In this document: piece by piece, positions 35,972 to 44,809 of the stretch | How positions within the stretch are numbered: the stretch's first letter is position 1 | How the letters are laid out: each line of letters opens with the position of its first letter | Assembly (NCBI RefSeq): GCF_003594915.1 | Contig: NZ_QZCS01000011.1 | Coordinates: forward strand, 1 to 64,000 | Direction of reading: 5' to 3' | DNA length: 64,000 nucleotides | Source of the DNA: Enterobacter chuandaensis | Lineage (GTDB): Bacteria; Pseudomonadota; Gammaproteobacteria; Enterobacterales; Enterobacteriaceae | Program-made: the position numbers and the translations under genes | Notes under the pieces: model-generated | Told to the model about the DNA's origin: nothing | What the model saw: only the letters and a program-made list of their open reading frames with translations | Databases searched by the model: none

Positions 35972-38143
35972 TTACTGACGGCGCAACAGCCTCAACGCGT
36001 TCGCCGTCACCAGCACCGTCGCCCCCGTATCCGCCAGCACCGCCAGCCACAGGCCAGTCATGCCGAGCAGCGTGGTCACGAGGAAAATCCCCTTCAGACC
36101 CAGCGCAATGCCGATGTTCTGGCGGATATTGGCCCGCGTCGCTCGCGCCAGGCTAATCATCTGCGCCAGGCCGGTCAGGCGGTTGTGCGTCAGTGCCGCA
36201 TCCGCCGTCTCCAGCGCCACGTCGGTTCCGCTGCCCATCGCAATGCCGATGGTGGAAGCTTTCATCGCAGGTGCATCGTTGATCCCGTCGCCGACCATCG
36301 CCAGCGGAGCGCGTGCGTTCAGCTCCGTGACCGCGCTGACCTTATCCGCTGGCAACAATCCGGCCTCAAATTCCAGCCCCAGCTCGCCGGCAATCGCAGC
36401 CGCGGCGCGCGGGTTATCGCCGGTGAGGATCACGCCCTGTACGCCCAGCTGATGCAACGCCGCTACGGCGTCTCTGGCGTCATCGCGCAGAGTGTCGCGC
36501 ATTGCCAGCATGCCCTTCGACACGCCGTCCTGCATCACGGCAACGACCGTCTGCCCGGCCTGCTCTAACGCCTCAACCTGTGGATGAGAGAACGCGTCCG
36601 CCGCGACAATCAGCACCTTTTTACCGTCGACGATAGCCTCAATCCCTGACCCGACCAGCGCCCGTTGGGCGGTTGCCGGAGGGATGTTCAGCCCGCGCCC
36701 CTGCGCTTCACGCACTATCGCCTGCGCCAGCGGGTGAGTTGAACCCTGCTCAACGGCGGCGGCCATTATCAGCAGTTCGTCTTCACTGATGTCCTGCGGA
36801 TAGACGCCGGTGACCTGCGGCTTGCCAACCGTCAGCGTGCCGGTTTTATCGAAGGCGATGTGCTGAACCTGGCTCAGCTGTTCCAGCGCCGCGCCGCCCT
36901 TAATCAGCGCTCCGCGACGTGCCGCCGCTGCCAGCCCCGAGGTAATCGCCGCGGGCGTGGAGATCACCAGTGCGCACGGACAGCCGATCAGCAGCAGGGT
37001 CAGCCCTTTGTAAATCCAGCCCTCCCACGGCGCGCCGAAGAAAAGCGGTGGCACCACGGTAACCAGCAGGGCGACCAGCATGATGGCGGGGGTGTAAATC
37101 CGGCTAAAGCGGTCAATAAAGCGCTCAACTGGCGCGCGGCGCTCTTCGGCTTCTTCAATCAGCCTGAGGATGCGGTCGATGGCGCTGTCGCCCGGCTCGG
37201 ACAGGACTTTGAGCTGCACCAGACGGTCAACGCTGGTGGCACCGGCAGGGACTTTTTCGCCTGCCGCACGCTCCACGGGAATGGATTCCCCGGTCAGGGC
37301 ACTTTCGTCAAAGCTCGCGGTGGCGGTAACCAGCGCACCATCGGCGGGTAAACGCCCGCCCGCGGCGACTTCAATCACGTCGCCCGGGCGCAGCGTGCTG
37401 ATGGCGACCGTTTCACGCTTGCCTTCATTAACTCGCGTGGCGGTTTCGGGCTTCAGCGCCATCAGCGCACTCACCCCTTTACGCGCCCGGCTCGCCGCCC
37501 AGCCCTCAAGCTGTTCGCCGATCAGGAACAGCAGCAGCACCATCGCCGCTTCCGCCGTCGCGCCAATGAACAGCGCGCCGATGGCCGCCACGCTCATCAA
37601 CGTTTCAATGGCAAACCAGCTGCCGCTTCTCATCAGTCGCAGCGCCTGGCGGGCAATCGGGAACAGGCCGACCAGCGTGGTGGCGATAAACGCCAGATTG
37701 CCGAACGGGTGGTTAATCTGCTCCAGCCCCCAGCTCAGGGTCATCATGATGACGAGCGTGATAAGGGGCAGGTTTTCTTTTAACGGGGACGTTTTTTCAG
37801 CAAGAGCCGTTTCGCTGCGCAAGGCATAGCCCGCTTTGCTGACGGCGGCTTCAACCTGTTTGCTGACGTCATTATCGGCGCTGACCAGCAGCTTTTCGGT
37901 GGCGAACAGCACCTGAACGTGATTCACGCCCGGCACCTGTTTCACCGCATTTTCCACTTTACGGGCGCAGGCCGCGCAGTCCATGCCGTTGACGATCCAG
38001 CTGTAGTGATTGCCGCTTTCAGGCAGCGCTTTGACCTGCGTTTCGCACGCGCCCTCGCAGCAGCAGCCGTCTTTCGGCGGAACCGGACTGAGCTTAAGTG
38101 CCGAGAATTGTGGGACTTTTCTGGGTGTTTCTGGAGTCGACAT
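35972..38143 (-). CDS. zntA: Zn2+/Cd2+/Pb2+-exporting P-type ATPase
   Basis: ZntA pumps Zn2+, Cd2+ and Pb2+ from the cytoplasm. The start MSTPETPRKVPQFSA gives 723 residues (E. coli 732) behind CGGAGA; 23 codons further upstream would overlap the operator. The N-terminal metal domain has CCCEGAC and GMDCAAC. Then come the membrane CPC motif (LLIGCPCALVIS), DKTGTLT with the phosphorylated Asp, GSTHPLAQAI, and MVGDGINDAPA. It is the last gene before the TRAP operon; convergent with dctM. Confidence 0.98.
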   Translation of the reverse strand: MSTPETPRKVPQFSALKLSPVPPKDGCCCEGACETQVKALPESGNHYSWIVNGMDCAACARKVENAVKQVPGVNHVQVLFATEKLLVSADNDVSKQVEAAVSKAGYALRSETALAEKTSPLKENLPLITLVIMMTLSWGLEQINHPFGNLAFIATTLVGLFPIARQALRLMRSGSWFAIETLMSVAAIGALFIGATAEAAMVLLLFLIGEQLEGWAASRARKGVSALMALKPETATRVNEGKRETVAISTLRPGDVIEVAAGGRLPADGALVTATASFDESALTGESIPVERAAGEKVPAGATSVDRLVQLKVLSEPGDSAIDRILRLIEEAEERRAPVERFIDRFSRIYTPAIMLVALLVTVVPPLFFGAPWEGWIYKGLTLLLIGCPCALVISTPAAITSGLAAAARRGALIKGGAALEQLSQVQHIAFDKTGTLTVGKPQVTGVYPQDISEDELLIMAAAVEQGSTHPLAQAIVREAQGRGLNIPPATAQRALVGSGIEAIVDGKKVLIVAADAFSHPQVEALEQAGQTVVAVMQDGVSKGMLAMRDTLRDDARDAVAALHQLGVQGVILTGDNPRAAAAIAGELGLEFEAGLLPADKVSAVTELNARAPLAMVGDGINDAPAMKASTIGIAMGSGTDVALETADAALTHNRLTGLAQMISLARATRANIRQNIGIALGLKGIFLVTTLLGMTGLWLAVLADTGATVLVTANALRLLRRQ

Positions 38144-38180
38144 GGCAGTCTCCGGTAATGATAATTTTCTCATTAACCGC

Positions 38181-38212
38181 AGCATACACTCTGGAGTCGA
38201 CTCCAGAGTCAA
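38181..38212 (-). promoter_or_regulatory. zntA promoter with ZntR operator
   Basis: A perfect 22-bp palindrome (38188-38209, half-site ACTCTGGAGTC) lies between TTGACT (-35, 38212-38207) and TATGCT (-10, 38186-38181), which are 20 bp apart. An overlong spacer with a centred dyad is the mark of MerR-family activation. ZntR loaded with zinc should untwist this promoter, as in E. coli. Confidence 0.95.
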
Positions 38213-38219
38213 GCGTTAT

Positions 38220-38846
38220 TTAGATATACAATGAACGCACGATCAGGAAGTGCCCGGCAAAGTAGCAGGCGGACGCAATCGCGTTATCGGCGCGGAAGCG
38301 GCGGCGATAGTGGCTGCCCAGCCAGACAATATTGCCGATTAACAGCAACGCCGCCCCGAAGAACGCGGACATAGCCTGAGATGTCGGACGAAAAAACCAC
38401 AGCTCCCCGGCCAGCCACACCATCACCAGCGTCATGGCGATAAACGTGCATACCGGCAGACGCATCTCTTCCAGGCGCGACCAGATCACCGCAATCAGCA
38501 GCGCGCCAATCACCAGCAGCACCAGCGGCAGCGGCCAGAAGAAGGAGAGCGTCATCTGGCTGGCAAAGTAGATAGTATACAGCAGATGGGAAAGGAAGAA
38601 CGCCCCAACGGCGTACAGCAGGCGCTGACGCGGCAGCAGGGTTAAGGCATCGCCAATCAGGGAGGCACACAGCCCGGCGAGCACCAGATAGCTGATGGCG
38701 TTAAACATCGGGGCCTGCCAGGCGAGCAGCAGAAGCAACAGCAGCGTGACGGGTTTAAACAACCAGCGCTGCCAGGCTGGACCGCGATAGGACGCATCGA
38801 CATAAAGCCATGCGGAAAAACAGACAGCGATAAATGACCAAAGCAT
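38220..38846 (-). CDS. yhhN: YhhN family membrane protein (lysoplasmalogenase-like)
   Basis: A 208-residue inner-membrane protein with about eight hydrophobic segments, equal in length to E. coli YhhN. It belongs to the TMEM86/YhhN family, whose animal members hydrolyse lysoplasmalogen; the bacterial role is unknown. Conserved acidic residues sit in [10 protein letters not shown], and the C-terminal segment [16 protein letters not shown] is hydrophobic. It lies just upstream of the zntA promoter and reads in the same direction. Confidence 0.93.
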   Translation of the reverse strand: MLWSFIAVCFSAWLYVDASYRGPAWQRWLFKPVTLLLLLLLAWQAPMFNAISYLVLAGLCASLIGDALTLLPRQRLLYAVGAFFLSHLLYTIYFASQMTLSFFWPLPLVLLVIGALLIAVIWSRLEEMRLPVCTFIAMTLVMVWLAGELWFFRPTSQAMSAFFGAALLLIGNIVWLGSHYRRRFRADNAIASACYFAGHFLIVRSLYI

Positions 38847-38975
38847 ATTAACTCCCTGTAACTGTTGAGGCTGAATAATCAGTTTCTGATCCAGTGTAGT
38901 GACGCGGGCAGGCGTTTGGCAATGACGGGGAAGGCGAGGTATCCTGAATTCCGCATAATCTGATGGGATTTATCA

Positions 38976-39332
38976 ATGAGCAAGATGCCGCTGTTTTTCA
39001 TTATTGTGGTGGCGATTATCGTCATTGCCGCCTCGTTTCGCTTCGTGCAGCAGCGCCGTGAAAAAGCGGACAACGACGCCGCGCCGCTGATGCAAAAGCG
39101 CGTCGTGGTGACAAATAAGCGCGAGAAGCCGCTTAACGATCGCCGCTCGCGCCAGCAGCAGGTGACGCCTGCGGGATCCGGTATGCGCTATGAAGCGAGC
39201 TTTAAGCCGGAAACGGGCGGCCTGGAGATGACCTTCCGCCTGGAGGCGCAGCAGTACCACCAACTGACGGTAGGGGAGAAAGGCACGCTGAGCTATAAAG
39301 GGTCGCGGTTTGAGGGGTTCAGGACGGAATAA
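38976..39332 (+). CDS. yhhM: DUF2500 family protein YhhM
   Basis: A 118-residue protein with a single N-terminal membrane anchor (MPLFFIIVVAIIVIAASF) and a basic, then beta-rich soluble part (LTVGEKGTLSYKGSRFEGF). It matches E. coli YhhM in size and order of neighbours. Function unknown. The ribosome site is not strong. It faces yhhL and is followed by an interspersed repeat. Confidence 0.92.
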   Translation: MSKMPLFFIIVVAIIVIAASFRFVQQRREKADNDAAPLMQKRVVVTNKREKPLNDRRSRQQQVTPAGSGMRYEASFKPETGGLEMTFRLEAQQYHQLTVGEKGTLSYKGSRFEGFRTE

Positions 39333-39345
39333 TGCACGAACGGTT

Positions 39346-39378
39346 CCCTCTCCCCGTGGGAGAGGGTTAGGGTGAGGG
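39346..39378 (+). repeat. Interspersed palindromic repeat, copy 2 (yhhM-yhhL gap)
   Basis: CCCTCTCCCC, GT and GGGAGAGGG followed by TTAGGGTGAGGG. It has the same design as the copies at 4314-4352 and 60502-60551 and lies between convergent yhhM and yhhL. Confidence 0.85.
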
Positions 39379-39392
39379 CATCAGGCCGCACC

Positions 39393-39674
39393 TTACTTCT
39401 TCACCTGCGCCTTAAACTTCTTCATCCACACCAGCAGTTCAAACACGCCGAAAATAAACACCCGCAGCTGCTGCCAGCCGGTCATCGGCGGGCCATCTTT
39501 CGGCAGGCCGTTTTTCAGCATCACCATCTGCAGGGCGTGCATGAACGAGGTGAAAATCAGCGCCACGTTAACGAAGATGTTCAGCGGGCGCGGGAACGGG
39601 TGCACCAGATTCAAAATCAAAAATGCCCAGACGCCCAGCATCAGCAAACGTCCCAGGTTAATCAGTACCGGCAT
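39393..39674 (-). CDS. yhhL: DUF1145 family membrane protein YhhL
   Basis: A 93-residue protein with two or three hydrophobic segments (LLMLGVWAFLILNLVHPF, IFVNVALIFTSFMHAL, VFIFGVFELLVWM), similar to E. coli YhhL (89 residues). The start MPVLINLGRL is chosen because AGGAGG lies 6 nt before it. It overlaps the end of rsmD by 17 bp, implying coupled translation. Function unknown. Confidence 0.92.
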   Translation of the reverse strand: MPVLINLGRLLMLGVWAFLILNLVHPFPRPLNIFVNVALIFTSFMHALQMVMLKNGLPKDGPPMTGWQQLRVFIFGVFELLVWMKKFKAQVKK

Positions 39675-40260
39675 CGGATCCTCCTTGTGCCTGACGGTGA
39701 TACAGACGATAAGCAACCTGACCTGCGACCTTTTCGCGGTGCAGATCCCAGTGCGCGGGCACCGGCGGCAAACCGTTTTCCACTTCGCTTTCTACATAAA
39801 TTAGCGCGTCATCCGCCAGCCAGCCATTGTGCTCCAGCAGGGATAACGTCTCTTCCAGCAGCCCCTTGCGGAACGGCGGATCGACAAATACTACGGTATG
39901 CGGCGTGCCCGGTTGCGCGAGAAAGCTCAGCGTATTGGTGTTCACGACTTTTGCATTCGTCGCCTTCAGCGTCGCCAGATTTTGCTGCAGCGTCTGCGCG
40001 ACGCCGCGCTCCATCTCCAGCAGCGTGGCGCTGGCGGCATAACGCGACAGCGCTTCCAGCCCTAATGCGCCGCTTCCGGCGAAGCAGTCCAGGCAGCGGG
40101 CGTCTACCATTGACGGGGCGAGCCAGTTAAACAGCGTCTCGCGCACGCGGTCGGTGGTGGGGCGTAAACCGGGGCTATCCGGCACCGGTAATTTCCGGCC
40201 TCGCCACTGGCCGCCGATAATGCGAATTTGACCGGCCGGGGCGCGGGTGGGTTTCTTCAT
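39658..40260 (-). CDS. rsmD: 16S rRNA (guanine-966-N2) methyltransferase
   Basis: RsmD methylates G966 of 16S rRNA in the assembled 30S subunit. The protein has 200 residues. The S-adenosylmethionine site is FAGSGALGLEALSR (about 60-73) and the catalytic motif is the NPPF-like VFVDPPFRKG (about 123-132). The N-terminus IRIIGGQWRGRKLPVPDSPGLRPTTDRVRE-type region is conserved. It is divergent from ftsY, as in E. coli. Confidence 0.97.
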   Translation of the reverse strand: MKKPTRAPAGQIRIIGGQWRGRKLPVPDSPGLRPTTDRVRETLFNWLAPSMVDARCLDCFAGSGALGLEALSRYAASATLLEMERGVAQTLQQNLATLKATNAKVVNTNTLSFLAQPGTPHTVVFVDPPFRKGLLEETLSLLEHNGWLADDALIYVESEVENGLPPVPAHWDLHREKVAGQVAYRLYHRQAQGGSDAGTD

Positions 40261-40387
40261 CTCAGGAAAGCTCTGTTAACCATTGCCCTACGATTGCGGG
40301 CGGTGATGTCAATTAAGTAAAGTGTTAGACTATTTCATCATTTTTTTAGCTTCCCTGTATATAGCGCCGCGAGGAGTGTAGTCGCAG

Positions 40388-41848
40388 ATGGCAAAACAAA
40401 AAAAACGTGGCTTCTTTTCCTGGTTGGGTTTCGGTGAAAAAGAGCAAGAAACAGAACAGAAAACCGAAGAACAACAGGTTGTAGAAGAGCAGTCACAGCC
40501 TGAAACGCCTGTAGAAACCGCTGCGGTTGTCGAAGCGGAAGAGCCTGCCCACAGCAAAGAAGAGATCGAGTCCTTTGCTGAAGAGGTGGTTGAGGTCACT
40601 GAGCAGGTTCAGGAGAGCGAGAAGCCAGAACCTGTCGTCATCGAAGCCGTTACCGAGGCGCCGCAGGCTGTACTCGAACACGAAGAGCTGCCGCTGCCGG
40701 AAGAGGTCAACGCCGAAGAGGTGTCTGCCGAAGAGTGGCAGGCTGAAGCGGAAACCGTTGAAATCGTTGAGGCGGTGGAAGAAGAGGCGGCACTTGAGCC
40801 AGAGCTGACCGACGAAGAGCTGGAAGCCCAGGCGCTGGCGGCGGAAGCGGCTGAAGAAGCGGTTATCGTCGTGCCGGTGGAAGAGCAGGCCGAAGAAGAG
40901 ATCGTTCAGGAGCAGGAAAAACCGACCAAAGAAGGTTTCTTCGCGCGCCTGAAGCGCAGCCTGCTTAAAACCAAAGAAAACTTAGGTTCCGGATTTATCA
41001 GTCTGTTCCGCGGCAAGAAGATCGACGACGATCTGTTTGAAGAGCTGGAAGAGCAACTGCTGATTGCGGACGTGGGCGTTGAAACCACCCGTAAGATCAT
41101 CGCCAACCTGACCGAAGGGGCGAGCCGCAAACAGCTGCGCGACGCCGAGGCGCTGTACGGCCTGCTGAAAGACGAGATGGGTGAAATTCTCGCAAAAGTT
41201 GACGAACCGCTTAATATTGAAGGCAAAACGCCATTTGTTATTCTGATGGTTGGCGTGAACGGCGTGGGTAAAACCACCACCATCGGCAAGCTGGCGCGCC
41301 AGTTTGAGCAGCAGGGCAAATCGGTGATGCTGGCGGCGGGCGATACCTTCCGTGCGGCAGCGGTTGAGCAGCTTCAGGTGTGGGGCCAGCGCAACAACAT
41401 CCCGGTGATTGCTCAGCACACCGGCGCGGATTCCGCGTCCGTGATTTTCGATGCCATTCAGGCGGCGAAGTCGCGCAACGTGGACGTGCTGATTGCCGAC
41501 ACCGCAGGGCGTTTGCAGAACAAATCGCACCTGATGGAAGAGCTGAAGAAAATCGTCCGCGTCATGAAGAAGCTGGACGAAGATGCACCGCATGAAATTA
41601 TGCTGACTATCGACGCCAGCACCGGGCAGAACGCCATCAGTCAGGCGAAGCTGTTCCATGAAGCGGTAGGACTGACGGGGATCGCGCTGACCAAGCTGGA
41701 CGGCACCGCGAAAGGCGGGGTGATCTTCTCCGTGGCCGACCAGTTCGGCATTCCTATCCGTTACATCGGTGTGGGCGAGCGTATTGAGGATTTGCGTCCG
41801 TTTAAGGCGGACGACTTTATTGAGGCATTATTTGCCCGAGAGGACTAA
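40388..41848 (+). CDS. ftsY: Signal recognition particle receptor FtsY
   Basis: FtsY docks SRP-ribosome complexes at the inner membrane. The 486 residues (E. coli 497) comprise a short basic start (MAKQKKRGFFSWLGFGEKE), a long acidic A domain rich in Glu (about 20-185), and the NG GTPase: GVNGVGKTTTIGKLA, DTAGRLQNK, TKLDGTAKGG. The A domain is repetitive and variable in length between species. It is two bases before ftsE, in the order ftsY-ftsE-ftsX. Confidence 0.98.
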   Translation: MAKQKKRGFFSWLGFGEKEQETEQKTEEQQVVEEQSQPETPVETAAVVEAEEPAHSKEEIESFAEEVVEVTEQVQESEKPEPVVIEAVTEAPQAVLEHEELPLPEEVNAEEVSAEEWQAEAETVEIVEAVEEEAALEPELTDEELEAQALAAEAAEEAVIVVPVEEQAEEEIVQEQEKPTKEGFFARLKRSLLKTKENLGSGFISLFRGKKIDDDLFEELEEQLLIADVGVETTRKIIANLTEGASRKQLRDAEALYGLLKDEMGEILAKVDEPLNIEGKTPFVILMVGVNGVGKTTTIGKLARQFEQQGKSVMLAAGDTFRAAAVEQLQVWGQRNNIPVIAQHTGADSASVIFDAIQAAKSRNVDVLIADTAGRLQNKSHLMEELKKIVRVMKKLDEDAPHEIMLTIDASTGQNAISQAKLFHEAVGLTGIALTKLDGTAKGGVIFSVADQFGIPIRYIGVGERIEDLRPFKADDFIEALFARED

Positions 41849-41850
41849 CA

Positions 41851-42522
41851 ATGATTCGCTTTGAACACGTCAGCAAGGCCTATCTCGGTGGGAGACAAGC
41901 GCTGCAGGGGGTCACGTTCCACCTGCAGCCAGGCGAGATGGCATTCCTGACCGGCCATTCCGGCGCGGGGAAAAGTACCCTGCTCAAGCTTATCTGTGGG
42001 ATCGAACGGCCAAGCGCCGGGAAAATCTTTTTCAGCGGCCACGAAATTAGCCGCCTGAAAAACCGCGAAGTGCCGTTTCTGCGTCGTCAGATCGGCATGA
42101 TTTTCCAGGATCACCACCTGCTGATGGATCGCACCGTTTTTGATAACGTGGCGATCCCGCTGATTATTGCCGGCGCCAGCTACGATGATATTCGCCGTCG
42201 CGTCTCTGCGGCGCTGGATAAGGTCGGGCTGCTGGACAAAGCGAAGAACTTCCCGATCCAGCTCTCCGGCGGTGAACAGCAGCGCGTGGGCATCGCCCGC
42301 GCGGTGGTGAACAAGCCTGCGGTGCTGCTGGCGGATGAACCGACCGGTAACCTGGACGATGCCCTGTCCGAAGGGATTTTGCGTCTGTTTGAGGAATTCA
42401 ACCGCGTAGGGGTAACGGTACTGATGGCAACGCACGACATGGGGCTGATTTCCCGTCGTTCGTACCGCATGCTGACCCTGAGCGACGGGCATTTGCACGG
42501 AGGCCACGGTGAACAAGCGTGA
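41851..42522 (+). CDS. ftsE: Cell-division ATP-binding protein FtsE
   Basis: FtsE is the ATPase of the FtsEX complex, which activates periplasmic amidases through EnvC at the septum. It has 223 residues. Walker [10 protein letters not shown] (about 36-44), signature [15 protein letters not shown] and Walker [13 protein letters not shown] are intact. The start follows GAGAGGA. The last 14 bp overlap ftsX. Confidence 0.98.
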   Translation: MIRFEHVSKAYLGGRQALQGVTFHLQPGEMAFLTGHSGAGKSTLLKLICGIERPSAGKIFFSGHEISRLKNREVPFLRRQIGMIFQDHHLLMDRTVFDNVAIPLIIAGASYDDIRRRVSAALDKVGLLDKAKNFPIQLSGGEQQRVGIARAVVNKPAVLLADEPTGNLDDALSEGILRLFEEFNRVGVTVLMATHDMGLISRRSYRMLTLSDGHLHGGHGEQA

Positions 42523-43564
42523 TGCAATGAACCAGATTCGGCAGTTCGGGAACCGGTTCGACCGTTTCCGTAAGCCGCAGGGCGGCGGTGACGGTAACCG
42601 CAATGCGCCTAAGCGCCAGAAAGCGGCGCCGAAGCCGGCCTCCCGCAAGACCAACGTCTTTAACGAGCAGGTGCGCTACGCCTTCCACGGCGCGCTGCAG
42701 GACCTGAAAAGCAAACCGCTGGCGACCTTCCTGACGGTGATGGTGATTGCCATCTCCCTGACGCTGCCAAGCGTCTGCTACATGGTCTATAAGAACGTCA
42801 ACCAGGCAGCGTCGCAGTATTACCCGTCGCCGCAGATCACCGTTTATCTGGATAAAGCGCTCGACGATAACGCGGCGGCGCAGGTGGTCGGGCAGATTCA
42901 GGCCGAGCAGGGCGTGGAGAAGGTCAACTATCTCTCGCGCGATGAAGCGCTGGGCGAGTTCCGCAACTGGTCAGGCTTTGGCGGCGCGCTGGATATGCTC
43001 GAAGAGAACCCGCTGCCTGCGGTGGCGGTGGTGATCCCGAAACTGGATTTCCAGGGCACCGATTCGCTGAATACCCTGCGCGACCGCATCACCCGCATCA
43101 ACGGGATTGATGAAGTGCGCATGGACGACAGCTGGTTTGCCCGTCTTGCGGCGCTGACCGGGCTGGTGGGACGCGTGTCGGCGATGATCGGCGTGCTGAT
43201 GGTGGCGGCGGTGTTCCTCGTCATCGGTAACAGCGTGCGTCTGAGCATCTTCGCCCGTCGCGATACCATCAACGTCCAGAAACTGATTGGCGCAACGGAC
43301 GGCTTCATCCTGCGTCCGTTCCTTTACGGTGGCGCACTGCTCGGTTTTTCCGGCGCATTTCTTTCACTGATATTGTCAGAAATTTTGGTGATGCGGCTTT
43401 CGTCTGCCGTCACTGAAGTGGCGCAGGTTTTCGGAACTAAGTTTGATATCAGTGGCTTAGGCTTCGATGAGTGCCTGCTGTTGCTGCTGGTGTGCTCAAT
43501 GATCGGCTGGGTGGCCGCATGGCTGGCAACGGTTCAACATTTACGCCACTTTACTCCCGACTAA
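42509..43564 (+). CDS. ftsX: Cell-division membrane protein FtsX
   Basis: FtsX is the membrane partner of FtsE and recruits EnvC. The GTG start ([14 protein letters not shown]) follows ACGGAGG and gives 351 residues, against 352 in E. coli. A cytoplasmic basic N-terminus leads to the first helix ([20 protein letters not shown]), a periplasmic loop (about 95-220) and three more helices at the end. It overlaps ftsE by 14 bp. Confidence 0.98.
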   Translation: MNKRDAMNQIRQFGNRFDRFRKPQGGGDGNRNAPKRQKAAPKPASRKTNVFNEQVRYAFHGALQDLKSKPLATFLTVMVIAISLTLPSVCYMVYKNVNQAASQYYPSPQITVYLDKALDDNAAAQVVGQIQAEQGVEKVNYLSRDEALGEFRNWSGFGGALDMLEENPLPAVAVVIPKLDFQGTDSLNTLRDRITRINGIDEVRMDDSWFARLAALTGLVGRVSAMIGVLMVAAVFLVIGNSVRLSIFARRDTINVQKLIGATDGFILRPFLYGGALLGFSGAFLSLILSEILVMRLSSAVTEVAQVFGTKFDISGLGFDECLLLLLVCSMIGWVAAWLATVQHLRHFTPD

Positions 43565-43688
43565 TAAAAGCGTGATATAATCTTTCCCTGCACCGAGATG
43601 TTCGCTCTGCAGGGAAAGCGTCCCTGTTGTCTCTTCCCCTGTTATCATCTCCATGTCACATTTTGTGCGTAATTTATTCACCGTTGCA

Positions 43689-43815
43689 CCTGGAACTTGT
43701 GGATAAAATCACTGTCTGATAAAAGAGTGAATGCTAATCTCGTTGCTCAAACGCTTTGGCATGGTTGTTGCCTGACGGGGACAACCTGGACCAGAAGAAA
43801 CATTGAGAGGAATGA
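43689..43815 (+). promoter_or_regulatory. rpoH promoter region with a sigma-E promoter
   Basis: GGAACTT (43692-43698), a 16-bp spacer and TCTGAT (43715-43720) make a near-consensus sigma-E promoter, equivalent to rpoH P3 in E. coli. The AT-rich flank probably contains other promoters. The leader plus first part of rpoH forms a temperature-sensitive structure in E. coli; the coding start (GACCAAAGAAATGC) is compatible with it, but folding was not computed. Confidence 0.8.
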
Positions 43816-44673
43816 ATGACCAAAGAAATGCAAACTTTAGCTTTAGCCCCTGTTGGTAACCTGGAATCTTACATCCGGGCTGCGAACACCTGGCCGATGT
43901 TAACGGCCGAGGAAGAAAAGGAGCTTGCTGAAAAGCTGCATTACCAGGGCGATCTGGAAGCAGCGAAAAAGCTGATCCTGTCTCACCTGCGCTTTGTTGT
44001 TCACATTGCTCGTAACTATGCGGGCTATGGCCTGCCGCAGGCGGACTTGATTCAGGAAGGTAACATCGGCCTGATGAAGGCTGTACGTCGCTTTAACCCG
44101 GAAGTGGGCGTGCGACTGGTCTCCTTCGCCGTGCACTGGATCAAAGCAGAAATTCATGAATACGTGCTGCGCAACTGGCGTATCGTGAAAGTCGCCACGA
44201 CAAAAGCGCAACGTAAACTGTTCTTCAACCTGCGTAAAACCAAGCAGCGTCTGGGCTGGTTCAACCAGGATGAAGTGGAAATGGTGGCGCGCGAGCTGGG
44301 CGTATCCAGCAAAGACGTGCGTGAGATGGAATCCCGTATGGCCGCGCAGGACATGACCTTTGATATGTCCTCCGACGACGACGCATCTGACAGCCAGCCG
44401 ATGGCACCGGTTCTGTATCTGCAGGATAAAACCTCTAACTTTGCCGACGGCATTGAAGAGGACAACTGGGAAGATCAGGCCGCGAACAAGCTGACCCATG
44501 CGATGGAAGGTCTCGACGAGCGTAGCCAGGACATTATCCGCGCCCGCTGGCTGGATGAAGACAACAAGTCCACGCTGCAGGAGCTGGCCGACCGCTACGG
44601 CGTTTCTGCGGAACGTGTCCGTCAGCTTGAGAAGAACGCCATGAAAAAACTTCGCGCCGCTATCGAAGCGTAA
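43816..44673 (+). CDS. rpoH: Heat-shock sigma factor sigma-32
   Basis: RpoH directs RNA polymerase to heat-shock promoters. It has 285 residues (E. coli 284). Region 2 has [22 protein letters not shown] and the region 2.4 helix ([20 protein letters not shown]). The RpoH box [17 protein letters not shown] is present, and region 4 ends with the [33 protein letters not shown] site precedes the ATG. A terminator follows. Confidence 0.99.
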   Translation: MTKEMQTLALAPVGNLESYIRAANTWPMLTAEEEKELAEKLHYQGDLEAAKKLILSHLRFVVHIARNYAGYGLPQADLIQEGNIGLMKAVRRFNPEVGVRLVSFAVHWIKAEIHEYVLRNWRIVKVATTKAQRKLFFNLRKTKQRLGWFNQDEVEMVARELGVSSKDVREMESRMAAQDMTFDMSSDDDASDSQPMAPVLYLQDKTSNFADGIEEDNWEDQAANKLTHAMEGLDERSQDIIRARWLDEDNKSTLQELADRYGVSAERVRQLEKNAMKKLRAAIEA

Positions 44674-44693
44674 TCTAAGCGAAGTACACCGAG

Positions 44694-44729
44694 AACCCCT
44701 GGATGCGAGTCCGGGGGTTTTGTTTTTTT
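44694..44729 (+). terminator. Terminator of rpoH
   Basis: A 9-bp stem AACCCCTGG/CCGGGGGTT with an 8-nt loop is followed by TTGTTTTTTT, 20 bp after the stop. Confidence 0.92.
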
Positions 44730-44809
44730 GGCGCCCGCTCTGGCGAATTCCCTGCCCCTGGCAAACACTTACTGATGCGCTAAGCAGGCGACTTTCTCAG
44801 GGGGACAGG

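Noticed and set aside
40430-40920. Repeat array in ftsY
   Set aside because: The GAAGAG-rich DNA reflects the acidic Glu-rich A domain of FtsY; it is not a CRISPR or a tandem DNA repeat.
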